Origin: an uncultured Bacilli bacterium
GTDB taxonomy: Bacteria; Bacillota_I; Bacilli_A; RF39; UBA660
Assembly (NCBI GenBank): GCA_947594595.1
Contig: CANQEE010000004.1
Location: 1 to 38,868 of the forward strand
Direction of reading: 5' to 3'
DNA length: 38,868 nt
A program made the position numbers and the translations under genes. The notes below the pieces were generated by a model, which saw nothing but the letters and a program-made list of their open reading frames with translations, searched no databases and was not told the DNA's origin. Shown piece by piece: positions 27,378 through 36,649 of the stretch. Numbering within the stretch: the stretch's first letter is position 1; every line of letters starts with the position of its first letter.

Positions 27378-28737
27378 AGACCTTTATGAAAACAAAGAAA
27401 AATACATGGGGAAAGTAGTAACTTTACAAGGATGGATTCGAAATCATAGAAAACAAAAAGAATTTGGATTTATCGATTTCCATGATGGAACTTATTTCAA
27501 AAGTTGTCAGCTTGTCTATACCAAAGAGCTTTCTTCTTTCGAAGCAATTACTCATCTACATATTGGGAGTGCTATTACAGTAAAAGGAGTTGTGATTTCA
27601 TCTCCTAAAGAAGGACAGTCTTTTGAAATTGAAGTGAAAGAGATTTTATTAGAAGGAGATTCTCCTAATGATTATCCAATTCAACCCAAAAGACATACAA
27701 GAGAATTTTTAAGAGAAGTAGCTTATCTTCGCCCAAGAACGAACTTATTTCAAGCTGTTTTTCGGATTCGAAGTATTGCCTCTTTTGCGATCCATGAATA
27801 TTTTCAAAAGAATGGATATCTTTATTTTCATGCTCCTATTTTAACGGGAAGTGATTGTGAAGGAGCAGGAGAAATGTTTCAAGTGACAACTCTTGATTTA
27901 GCAAAACCTCATAAGAATGAAGATTTTCAACAAGATTTTTTTGGTAAAAAGGCGAATCTAACTGTTTCAGGACAATTGCAAGCAGAAACTTTTGCTCTTG
28001 CTTTTAAAAAAGTCTACACATTTGGTCCGACTTTTCGTGCTGAAAATTCGAATACCAAAACACATGCGGCAGAATTTTGGATGATTGAACCAGAAATTGC
28101 TTTTTGTGATTTATCTTCTTTAATGGATATAGAAGAGGATATGTTAAAATATATTATTTCTTATGTGATGGAGCATGCCAAAGAAGAACTTACTTTTTGT
28201 GAAAAATTTGTAGAACCAGGTCTTTTTGAAAAACTAAATTTAACACTTTCTAAGAAAGCTGTTCGAATCACTCATCAAGAAGCAGTAGATCTTTTAAAAA
28301 AGGCAAAGAAATCCTTTGAAAATGAGCCAGATTACCTCAGTGATTTGGCAACAGAACATGAAAAATATTTAACTTCAGAATATTTTCATGCCCCTGTTTT
28401 TGTCTATAATTGGCCAAAAGATATCAAAGCCTTTTATATGAGACAAAATGAGGATGGAAAAACAGTTGCTGCTGTAGATTTGTTAGTTCCAGGAGCAGGA
28501 GAGTTAATGGGTGGATCTCAAAGAGAAGAGAGAATGGATGTTTTAGAAGAGCGAATGGGTGCGATGAATGTATCGAAAGAAGATCTTTGGTGGTATCTTA
28601 ATTTAAGAAAATATGGAGGATGTTATCATTCCGGATTTGGAATGGGTTTTGAACGTCTTTTAATTTATCTAACGGGAGTTGAAAATATACGAGATGTGAT
28701 TCCCTATCCAAGAACCCCAAATCATTTAGAATTTTAA
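27367..28737 (+). CDS. asnS: Asparaginyl-tRNA synthetase
   Basis: OB fold VTLQGWIRNHRKQKEFGFIDFHDGT, FGPTFRAENSNTKTHAAEFWMIEPE, GCYHSGFGMGFERLL. Confidence 0.96.
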   Translation: MDVKDLYENKEKYMGKVVTLQGWIRNHRKQKEFGFIDFHDGTYFKSCQLVYTKELSSFEAITHLHIGSAITVKGVVISSPKEGQSFEIEVKEILLEGDSPNDYPIQPKRHTREFLREVAYLRPRTNLFQAVFRIRSIASFAIHEYFQKNGYLYFHAPILTGSDCEGAGEMFQVTTLDLAKPHKNEDFQQDFFGKKANLTVSGQLQAETFALAFKKVYTFGPTFRAENSNTKTHAAEFWMIEPEIAFCDLSSLMDIEEDMLKYIISYVMEHAKEELTFCEKFVEPGLFEKLNLTLSKKAVRITHQEAVDLLKKAKKSFENEPDYLSDLATEHEKYLTSEYFHAPVFVYNWPKDIKAFYMRQNEDGKTVAAVDLLVPGAGELMGGSQREERMDVLEERMGAMNVSKEDLWWYLNLRKYGGCYHSGFGMGFERLLIYLTGVENIRDVIPYPRTPNHLEF

Positions 28738-28747
28738 GGAGGAAAAA

Positions 28748-30493
28748 ATGAAAGCAAATCAATATCGAGATCATTTTGGAGGAAATTTAACTGAAAAAGA
28801 AATTGGAAAAACAGTGAAAATAGCAGGATTTGTTGAAAATATACGAGATCATGGAGGAGTTATTTTTGTAGATGTAAGAGACCAATATGGAACACTTCAA
28901 TTAGTCAGCAATGATGATCATCTTTTCGATCATCTAACAAGAGAGTCTTCTATTCAAGCAAGTGGAGTTATTAGAAAAAGAGAAGAAGAAGATTATAACC
29001 CAAGAATTACGACAGGAAAAATTGAACTTTTGGTAGAAGAAGTGAAAGTGCTTGGAAAAAGTAAAAATGTTCTTCCTTTTGAAATTATGACTAGTAAAGA
29101 AGTTCAAGAAGAAGTACGATTAAAATATAGATATTTAGATTTACGCAATCCAAAAGTAAAGGAAACTATTTTCTTTCGGAGTCGTGTTATTCGTTTTTTA
29201 AGAGATTGGATGGAAAAGGAAGGATTTATAGAAATTCAAACCCCAATTTTAACAGCATCTTCTCCAGAAGGTGCTAGAGACTTTATTGTTCCAAGTAGAA
29301 AAGTGAAAGGAAAATTTTATGCACTTCCTCAAGCTCCCCAGCAATTTAAGCAACTTCTCATGTGTGCAGGATTTGATAAATATTTTCAAATTGCTCCTTG
29401 TTTTCGAGATGAAGATGCAAGAAGTGATCGTGTTTATGGAGAATTCTATCAATTAGATTTTGAGATGTCTTTTGTAGAAGAAGAGGATGTGTTAGAAATA
29501 GGAGAAAAGTTATTTAGAGATACTTTTACGCATTTTAGTAAAAAAAAGGTAACTTCTCTTCCTTTTCCACGTATTTCTTATCAAGAAGCAATGGAAAAGT
29601 ATGGAACGGATAAACCAGATCTACGAAATCCTCTTGAAATTATTGATTTAACAGAAATCTTTGAAGAAACAGATTTTCGTCCTTTTCGTGGAGTCCCTGT
29701 AAAAGGAATTAAAGTAGAAAACATTGCTGATCGATCAAATTCATGGTTCAATGAATTGGTAGAATATGCAAAAACAATAGGAATGCCTGGAATAGGATAT
29801 TTCAAAGTGAATGAAGATCTTTCTTTAGCAGGTCCTATTGATAAATTTTTAAAAGAAGAAGAGCGAGAAGATTTAATTGATCTTGCCGAGTTAAAAAAAG
29901 GAGATGTTCTTTTCTTTATTGCTGACCGAAAAAAAGCTTTATCTCTAGCAGGACAAATTCGAGAAGAATTAGGAAGAAAGTTAAATTTACTTGATCAGGA
30001 TGAGTTTTCTTTCTGTATTATCAATGATTTTCCAATGTATGAATGGAGTGAAGAAGAAGAAAAATATCAATTTTCTCACAATCCTTTCAGTATGCCTCAA
30101 GGAGGAATTTCTGCTTTAGAAAAGGAAAAGAAAGAAGAAATTTTAGCTTATCAATATGATTTTGTTTGTAATGGAATAGAACTTGCAAGTGGAGCTGTTC
30201 GAAATCATGATTTAGAGATCATGCGAAGAGCTTTTGAAATTGCAGGATATCAAGAAGAGGAGATCAAGCATCGCTTTAAAGCTCTTTATGAAGCTTTTCA
30301 ATATGGAGCGCCTCCTCATGCAGGAATGGCTCCTGGAATTGATCGAATGTTAATGCTTTTACTAGAAGAGTCTTCTATTCGAGAGACCATTGCTTTCCCA
30401 ATGAGTGCCAGTGGAGTTGATAATCTAATGGAAGCACCTTCTTCTGTTTCTGAACTTCAGTTAAGAGAAGCCCATATTAAATTGCGCGATTAA
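28748..30493 (+). CDS. aspS: Aspartyl-tRNA synthetase (bacterial type)
   Basis: RYLDLRNP, PILTASSPEGARDFIVPSR, ALPQAPQQFKQLLM, FRDEDARSDR, GAPPHAGMAPGIDRMLML. Confidence 0.97.
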   Translation: MKANQYRDHFGGNLTEKEIGKTVKIAGFVENIRDHGGVIFVDVRDQYGTLQLVSNDDHLFDHLTRESSIQASGVIRKREEEDYNPRITTGKIELLVEEVKVLGKSKNVLPFEIMTSKEVQEEVRLKYRYLDLRNPKVKETIFFRSRVIRFLRDWMEKEGFIEIQTPILTASSPEGARDFIVPSRKVKGKFYALPQAPQQFKQLLMCAGFDKYFQIAPCFRDEDARSDRVYGEFYQLDFEMSFVEEEDVLEIGEKLFRDTFTHFSKKKVTSLPFPRISYQEAMEKYGTDKPDLRNPLEIIDLTEIFEETDFRPFRGVPVKGIKVENIADRSNSWFNELVEYAKTIGMPGIGYFKVNEDLSLAGPIDKFLKEEEREDLIDLAELKKGDVLFFIADRKKALSLAGQIREELGRKLNLLDQDEFSFCIINDFPMYEWSEEEEKYQFSHNPFSMPQGGISALEKEKKEEILAYQYDFVCNGIELASGAVRNHDLEIMRRAFEIAGYQEEEIKHRFKALYEAFQYGAPPHAGMAPGIDRMLMLLLEESSIRETIAFPMSASGVDNLMEAPSSVSELQLREAHIKLRD

Positions 30494-30507
30494 ATGGGCT
30501 TTTTTTC
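30469..30507 (+). terminator. Intrinsic terminator whose 5' arm lies within the aspS 3' end
   Basis: AGCCCAT (30469-30475) ... ATGGGCT (30494-30500) TTTTTTT. Confidence 0.85.
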
Positions 30508-30627
30508 TATCAAAAGGATGTCAACCAATGTCTATTTTTTTAAAGAGAAGACAAAACTGTTATATAATAAGGGTGTAGAAAAAGCACTGAATTTTTTCTT
30601 TTGTATAAACTAAAGTAGGTGAGATGA

Positions 30628-32052
30628 ATGAAAAAATTATGTGAACTTTATGAAGGAGAAGATTCTCGTTTGATTAAAGCGATTAAAATCAATTCAAAAG
30701 AAGTAGAACCAGGAGATCTTTTTCTTTGTACAAAGGGAGTCACAAAAGATCGTCATGATTTTATTGATGAAGCGATTCAAAGAGGAGCTAGTGCTGTGGT
30801 TGTAAGTAGAGAAGTTGGAAAAAAAACGGTTCCTATTATCCGTGTTCCAGATACCAATCAAGAGCTTCCTCTTTTAGCACGTCGGTTCTATGATTTTCCA
30901 GATCAAAAATTAAAAATGATTGGAGTAACTGGAACCAATGGAAAAACCACTGTTGCAGAAATGGTTGCCCAACTCTTTGGATCTTCTTGTGCATACTTAG
31001 GAACCAATGGAATCCGTTGTTCTAAATTTCATGAGAAAATTCGAAATACAACTCCTGATGCAGATCGTCTTTACTCTTATATGGATCGCTTTGTAAAGGC
31101 AGGTTGTGATACCCTTTGTATGGAAGCTTCTAGTGAAGCCTTTTTTCGCCATCGACTTGATTTGATTTCTTATGATATTGCTGTTTTAACTCAAATTACA
31201 CAAGATCATCTAAATATTCATAAAACTCTTGAAAATTATATAGATTGTAAATGTCAACTCTTTCGTCAAGTAAAAAAAGAAGGTGTTGCAATTTTAAACA
31301 GCAAAGATGTTCATTTTGAACAAGTAAAAGCTTGTTGTAATTGTAGAGTTCTTACATATGGATATAAAAAAGAAGATGATCTTTGTATTACATCGATCCA
31401 AGAACAACAAGAAGGTCTTGTGATGGAATTTCTCTATCAAGGAAAGTCTTATTCTTTAAAAAGTCCATTTGGAGGAGCTTTCAATGCAGAAAACTTAGCT
31501 GCAGCAATTCTTGTCTTAATAGCATCTTCTTATTCAATGGAATCCCTTCTTCAAAAAATTCCAAAAATGAATGTGATAGAAGGTAGAATGGAACATTTGG
31601 ATTTTGGACAAAATTTTACAATTCTTCTTGATTATGCACATACAAAAGATGCATTAGATTCTATTTTAACTTATTTAAATCAGATTCAGTTAGGACGTAT
31701 TTTAACTGTAACAGGAAGTGCAGGCGGAAGAGAAAAAGAAAAACGAAGTGCCATGGGAAAAGTTGTTTTAGAAAAATCCGATTTTGTCTTTTTTACGATG
31801 GATGATCCAAGGTGGGAAGATGTAGATGAGATTATCAATCAAATGATTGGGACTTCAAAAAGAAAAAATTATATGAAAATCATTGATCGAAAAGAAGCAA
31901 TTAGAACGGCCTTAAAAAATGCAAAAGAAAATGATATTGTTCTTATTGCTGGAAAAGGTAGAGATACTTATATGGCAGTGAAAGAAGAATATCTTCCTTA
32001 TTGTGATTATGATGTTGTTCGAGAATATTTTGAAAAAGAAAAGGAAAAATAA
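30628..32052 (+). CDS. murE: UDP-N-acetylmuramyl-tripeptide synthetase (Mur ligase family)
   Basis: GVTGTNGKTTVAEMVAQLF, GTNGIRC, EASSEA, LDYAHTKDAL, TGSAGGREKEKRSAMGKVV, DDPR. Confidence 0.9.
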   Translation: MKKLCELYEGEDSRLIKAIKINSKEVEPGDLFLCTKGVTKDRHDFIDEAIQRGASAVVVSREVGKKTVPIIRVPDTNQELPLLARRFYDFPDQKLKMIGVTGTNGKTTVAEMVAQLFGSSCAYLGTNGIRCSKFHEKIRNTTPDADRLYSYMDRFVKAGCDTLCMEASSEAFFRHRLDLISYDIAVLTQITQDHLNIHKTLENYIDCKCQLFRQVKKEGVAILNSKDVHFEQVKACCNCRVLTYGYKKEDDLCITSIQEQQEGLVMEFLYQGKSYSLKSPFGGAFNAENLAAAILVLIASSYSMESLLQKIPKMNVIEGRMEHLDFGQNFTILLDYAHTKDALDSILTYLNQIQLGRILTVTGSAGGREKEKRSAMGKVVLEKSDFVFFTMDDPRWEDVDEIINQMIGTSKRKNYMKIIDRKEAIRTALKNAKENDIVLIAGKGRDTYMAVKEEYLPYCDYDVVREYFEKEKEK

Positions 32053-32053
32053 A

Positions 32054-32557
32054 ATGAATTATTTAATGAAATTACTAGCTCAAGATGGAAGCATAAAAAC
32101 AGCAGGAGTTTGGGTTCTTAACGAGAAAAGAAATTCTAACAATCCCCAACATTATCATAGTACAGCTTTCTATGATAGTATTTATCCAAGCAAATGGTGG
32201 AAAATGCAAGGAATTGAACTTCAAAAAGAAAAGACACTGGAAAGTCAACTTGGAATCATTTCAGAAAAAGGAATGATTCTTCTACAAAATCTAAAAGAAG
32301 GTAGGGCATCTGATGGTATGATTTTACATCAAGCTTGGATGACTACACCAGCAATCGAGAAAATTAGTGAAGAACAAAAACAAGCACTTTCTTCTCTTTA
32401 TGAAGAAATCAAACAACTTGGAAAAGACTATATTACAATCAATTGTATTCGTGACTATGAATCTATGGATGTTCTTTATTTTTATACAGTAGATGAATTT
32501 TATGATGCAGCCCAAATCAAAAAAGGAAAAGAAAGTGGAAAGGGAAAAGAAAGATGA
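32054..32557 (+). CDS. Conserved-looking hypothetical protein
   Basis: ORF MNYLMKLLAQDGSIKTAGVWVLNEK... with upstream agaaaaggaaaaat; coupled to murE and tex. Confidence 0.7.
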   Translation: MNYLMKLLAQDGSIKTAGVWVLNEKRNSNNPQHYHSTAFYDSIYPSKWWKMQGIELQKEKTLESQLGIISEKGMILLQNLKEGRASDGMILHQAWMTTPAIEKISEEQKQALSSLYEEIKQLGKDYITINCIRDYESMDVLYFYTVDEFYDAAQIKKGKESGKGKER

Positions 32558-34707
32558 ATGAAAGATTGATTGAACAAGTTGCCAATACATTGTCGATTAC
32601 AAAAAAACAAGTAAAAATTGTTCTTTCTCTTTTTGAAGAAGGAAATACCATTCCTTTTATTGCAAGATATCGTAAAGAAATGACGAATGGATTGGAAGAA
32701 GAAGTTCTTCGTTCTATTGAAGAGGTTTATTCTTATGAGAAAAATTTATTACAACGCAAAGAAAATGTTCTTCGTTTAATCGAAGAAAAAGGAATGCTTA
32801 CAGAAGAATTAAAACAAAAAATTTTGAATGCTTCTAAATTAGTAGAAGTAGAAGATCTTTATAGACCTTATAAAGAAAAAAAGAAAACAAAAGCACAAGA
32901 AGCCATTCAAAAAGGATTAGAACCTTTGGCAAAACTTTATTTGTCATATCCTGTTCAAGGAAGTTTAGAACAAATTGCTACTAGATTTTTAAATAAAGAG
33001 GTCAAGACAGTAGAAGAGGCTATTTTAGGAGCTAAATTTATTGTTGCAGAGTGGATTAGTGATCATGCAGGTTATAGAAAGTGGATTCGAAGATGGATTT
33101 ATCAACAAGGTTTTATAACTTCTAAGAAAAAGAAAACAGCAATGGATGAGTCAAAAACTTATGAGATGTATTATCAATATGAAGAACCAATAAAAGAGAT
33201 AAAACCGCATCGAATTCTTGCTATAAATCGAGGAGAAAAAGAAGAAATTCTTTCTGTTTCAATTGTTGTTGATATCAATCAAATTCACGCTTATTTAAAG
33301 AAAAAACTAATTAAAAATGAAAAATCTTTTGTAGTTCCTTTTGTAGAAGATGCGATTGAAGACAGTTTAAAACGATTGATTTTACCAAGTGTAGAACGAG
33401 AAGTTCGCTCAGAGTTAAAAGAAAAAGCAGAAGAAGTTGCTATTTTTAATTTTTCCTCTAATTTAGAACAATTGTTGTTAACACCACCTATTAAAGGAAA
33501 AGTTGTTTTAGGATTAGATCCTGCTTTTCGAACAGGGTGTAAGCTTGCTGTTTTAGATAAAACAGGAAAAGTTTTAGAAATTGCAGTTATTTATCCAACA
33601 GAACCTCGCTGTGAAGTGGAAGCTTCTAAGAAAAAAATATTAGAATTGATTCAAAAATATAATATCGAGCTAATAGCAATAGGAAATGGAACAGCTTCTC
33701 GTGAAAGTGAAGCATTCATTGCAGAAACACTAAAAGAAGTTTCTTCTAAAGTCTCTTATTTACTCGTCAGTGAAGCAGGTGCTTCTGTCTATTCTGCAAG
33801 TCCTCTTGCAATTGAAGAATTTCCAGAGTTAACTGTTGAAAAAAGAAGTGCAATTAGTATTGGAAGAAGAGTACAAGATGCGCTTGCTGAACTAGTTAAA
33901 ATTGATCCTAAAAGTATAGGTGTAGGACTTTATCAACATGACGTTTCTTCTAAAAAATTAGAAGAGTCTCTTTCGTTTGTTGTTAGTAAAACAGTCAATC
34001 GAGTGGGTGTTAATATCAATACAGCTTCTTCTTCCTTACTTTCATATGTATCAGGACTTTCTAAGAAAGTAATTCAAGAAATTTTAAAGAGAAGGGATGA
34101 AAAAGGAAATTTCAAAAATCGAGAAGAACTTTTAAAAATAAAAGGAATGACTCCTAAGATTTATGAGCAATCTATAGGTTTTTTAAGAATTTTAGAAGGA
34201 GATAATCCTCTAGATAAAACTTCGATTCATCCAGAAAGCTATGAGAAAGTAGAAAAGCTATGTCAATTTATGGGAATTGAACCCAAAGAAATAGGAAGTC
34301 CTCTTATGAAGGAAAAAATTTCACAAATATCTATTGAAGAAGGAAGAGAAGTTTGTGAAATAGATGCTTATACGTTAGAAGATATTTTAAAAATATTAGA
34401 AAATCCAGGAAGAGATCCAAGAGATGATTTACCAAAACCTCTTTTGAAAAAAGATGTATTAAAAATAGAAGATTTAAAGATGGGAGAAGAGTTACAAGGA
34501 ACGATTCGAAACGTTGTTGATTTTGGACTTTTCATTGATATTGGATTAAAAAATGATGGATTAGCACATATTTCAAAATTATCCAATTCTTATTTAAAAC
34601 ATCCAAGTGAGCAATTTAAAGTAGGGCAGATTGTAACTTGTTATGTGGATGATATTTCTCTTGAAAAGAAAAAGGTAAGTTTGTCTCTTCTTCCTCAATC
34701 AAAGTAG
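32554..34707 (+). CDS. tex: Tex-family RNA-binding transcription accessory protein
   Basis: FIARYRKEMTNGLEEEVLR, LEVEDLYRPYKEKKKTKA, GLDPAFRTGCKLAVLD, IGNGTASRESEAF, VNINTASSSLLSYVSGLSKKVI, S1 domain GTIRNVVDFGLFIDIGLKNDGLAHISKL. Confidence 0.97.
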   Translation: MNERLIEQVANTLSITKKQVKIVLSLFEEGNTIPFIARYRKEMTNGLEEEVLRSIEEVYSYEKNLLQRKENVLRLIEEKGMLTEELKQKILNASKLVEVEDLYRPYKEKKKTKAQEAIQKGLEPLAKLYLSYPVQGSLEQIATRFLNKEVKTVEEAILGAKFIVAEWISDHAGYRKWIRRWIYQQGFITSKKKKTAMDESKTYEMYYQYEEPIKEIKPHRILAINRGEKEEILSVSIVVDINQIHAYLKKKLIKNEKSFVVPFVEDAIEDSLKRLILPSVEREVRSELKEKAEEVAIFNFSSNLEQLLLTPPIKGKVVLGLDPAFRTGCKLAVLDKTGKVLEIAVIYPTEPRCEVEASKKKILELIQKYNIELIAIGNGTASRESEAFIAETLKEVSSKVSYLLVSEAGASVYSASPLAIEEFPELTVEKRSAISIGRRVQDALAELVKIDPKSIGVGLYQHDVSSKKLEESLSFVVSKTVNRVGVNINTASSSLLSYVSGLSKKVIQEILKRRDEKGNFKNREELLKIKGMTPKIYEQSIGFLRILEGDNPLDKTSIHPESYEKVEKLCQFMGIEPKEIGSPLMKEKISQISIEEGREVCEIDAYTLEDILKILENPGRDPRDDLPKPLLKKDVLKIEDLKMGEELQGTIRNVVDFGLFIDIGLKNDGLAHISKLSNSYLKHPSEQFKVGQIVTCYVDDISLEKKKVSLSLLPQSK

Positions 34708-34849
34708 AAATAAGACTAAAATTAGGATGTTTTTCTCCACAAAAAGTTCCTCTTTTTGCATAGAATAAAAGAAGAGATCTTCCTCTGTCAATTTGACAGG
34801 TTGCTTTCTCTATGATAAAATAAAGACGTTCACTTTTAAAGGAGGAACT

Positions 34850-35563
34850 ATGAAAAAAGCAAAAAAGAGAAGCATATTCCTTACTTTTCTTGGTGTTTTC
34901 ATGTTTGGAAGTGCTTGTATTCTTGAGTTTGTTATCCTTAAAAAAAATGTGGCTCCCCAAAAAACATATTATGAGAAAGTTGCTCTAAGAGCTACGACCG
35001 TAATTGAAACAGGGATTAAATCAACTGAAATAAATAAAGAAGAAACTTCTCTAGAAGAAGAAAAAGGAAAAGAAGAAGAGGAAGATAAAACCACACTCCA
35101 AGAACAAGAAAAAGTTTATGATCTTGTTCTCCCGATTACAGAACCTGTTGTTTTTGAAAAGATGACATTGAAAGAATTAGGAGAAAAATTAGAACGATCT
35201 CTCAATTCAGATCTTGTTGGATATGGAAATCTTATTGCAACGCACACAATAGAATTAGGACTAGATCCTTATTTAGCTCTTGCAATTATTTTACATGAGA
35301 CAGGATGTAAGTGGAATTGTAGTACTTTAGTAAAATCTTGTAACAATGTAGGTGGACAAAAGGGTGGTCCATCTTGTAATGGAGGATCATACAAGGCTTA
35401 TAATACTTTAGAAGAAGGAATTATTGGATATTTAGATAACCTTTATACCAATTATTATGCAAAAGGGTATACAACCCCAGAAACGATAGGACCAAGATAT
35501 GCAGGAAGTAGTACATGGGTCAGTCAAGTTCAAAGTTATATTGCAGAGATTCGTGCTGCTTAA
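34850..35563 (+). CDS. Membrane-anchored glucosaminidase/lysozyme-like cell wall hydrolase
   Basis: N-terminal TM; LGLDPYLALAIILHETGCKWNCSTLVKSCNNVGGQKGG...YKAYNTLEEGIIGYLDNLY; RBS aaggagg before ATG 34850. Confidence 0.82.
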   Translation: MKKAKKRSIFLTFLGVFMFGSACILEFVILKKNVAPQKTYYEKVALRATTVIETGIKSTEINKEETSLEEEKGKEEEEDKTTLQEQEKVYDLVLPITEPVVFEKMTLKELGEKLERSLNSDLVGYGNLIATHTIELGLDPYLALAIILHETGCKWNCSTLVKSCNNVGGQKGGPSCNGGSYKAYNTLEEGIIGYLDNLYTNYYAKGYTTPETIGPRYAGSSTWVSQVQSYIAEIRAA

Positions 35564-35570
35564 ATAATAA

Positions 35571-35599
35571 AAAAGCTGTGGAAATTTTCTACAGCTTTT
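35571..35599. terminator. Bidirectional intrinsic terminator between convergent hydrolase and sortase genes
   Basis: AAAAGCTGT-ggaaattttct-ACAGCTTTT. Confidence 0.88.
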
Positions 35600-36518
35600 A
35601 TCGTAGTTGTCTTTTAATTAGTTTCGCATGAATAACAATTCTACCTCCTGAATTGTTTTCACAAGTTGATAAAGTTAAGATATGATCTTGTGCAGTAACA
35701 GTAGTATCCGTAGAAGAGATATTTCTCTGCTTTAAAGTTGTAACCCAATTTTCTTTTTCTTGTTCACTGGAAAAATTTTGTCTTAAATAATATCCTTCTG
35801 TCTGAATGGTATAAATTGAAAAAATTTGGTAAAGAAAGTTTTCATTTTCTGTCGAAAGCCAAATCACATAATTGTCTTTATTTTGCTGCCAATTTTTAGA
35901 AAGTGCGTTTTTTAAAGATCCAAAAACAGTTTTGTTGAGTCTTCCATGTCCATAAATAATAACATGCTCTGATAATGGATTTAATTGACTACGATAATCC
36001 ATAAAAACCCAACCTGCTTCATTGACACTTTTATCATAAGCATGTGTTAAATAATAGTCATTATCTGTTGTTTGTACAACGGGATAATTTACATTGGTAT
36101 TGTTCATATGAATGAATGCAATAGTATCTTTGTTTTTTGCTTTAAGTGAATCAAAATTCACTTCATAAAAAGGCATTTTTACATAGTACCAATAATCGCT
36201 GTCTTGCTCAGTTGGAGGATTGACAAGTTCTCCTTCTTCCTTTTTTTTCTTTGGATCTATCTCTTTTTTAATCTCTTTCTCTAGTTCTTTAATATGGTGA
36301 TTATCTTTTTGCCAAAGAAAAATTCGAAAAATGGAAAAAAGAAGAAGCGATGAGAGAAAAACAAGAACTATACAGAAAGCCCAAGGTCGTAGTCTTCTAC
36401 GTTTTAAAGGTTCTTTGGAATCTCTTTTTTTCTTTTGAAAACGTCTATACTTTTCTCGTGTCATTCTTCTTTCCATCTTGTTCACCTCATTGTTTCTCAT
36501 TGTAGCACTTCTTTTCAA
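35598..36518 (-). CDS. Sortase, class B-like
   Basis: VNYPVVQTTDNDYYLTHAYDKSVNEAGWVFMDYRSQLNPLSEHVIIYGHGRLNKTVFGSL (catalytic His) and ILTLSTCENNSGGRIVIHAKLI (TLSTC Cys, Arg). Confidence 0.93.
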   Translation of the reverse strand: MKRSATMRNNEVNKMERRMTREKYRRFQKKKRDSKEPLKRRRLRPWAFCIVLVFLSSLLLFSIFRIFLWQKDNHHIKELEKEIKKEIDPKKKKEEGELVNPPTEQDSDYWYYVKMPFYEVNFDSLKAKNKDTIAFIHMNNTNVNYPVVQTTDNDYYLTHAYDKSVNEAGWVFMDYRSQLNPLSEHVIIYGHGRLNKTVFGSLKNALSKNWQQNKDNYVIWLSTENENFLYQIFSIYTIQTEGYYLRQNFSSEQEKENWVTTLKQRNISSTDTTVTAQDHILTLSTCENNSGGRIVIHAKLIKRQLR

Positions 36519-36649
36519 AAAAGTAAAATGAAAACCCTCTCTATTTTTTTGTAAAGTATTCTGCTTTTGAATTCAAAAAAGAAGATAGTTTTTTCTTCCC
36601 AAAAAGAAGAAAAAGTGTTATAATATGGAACGAAGAAAGAGGTGGAGAA

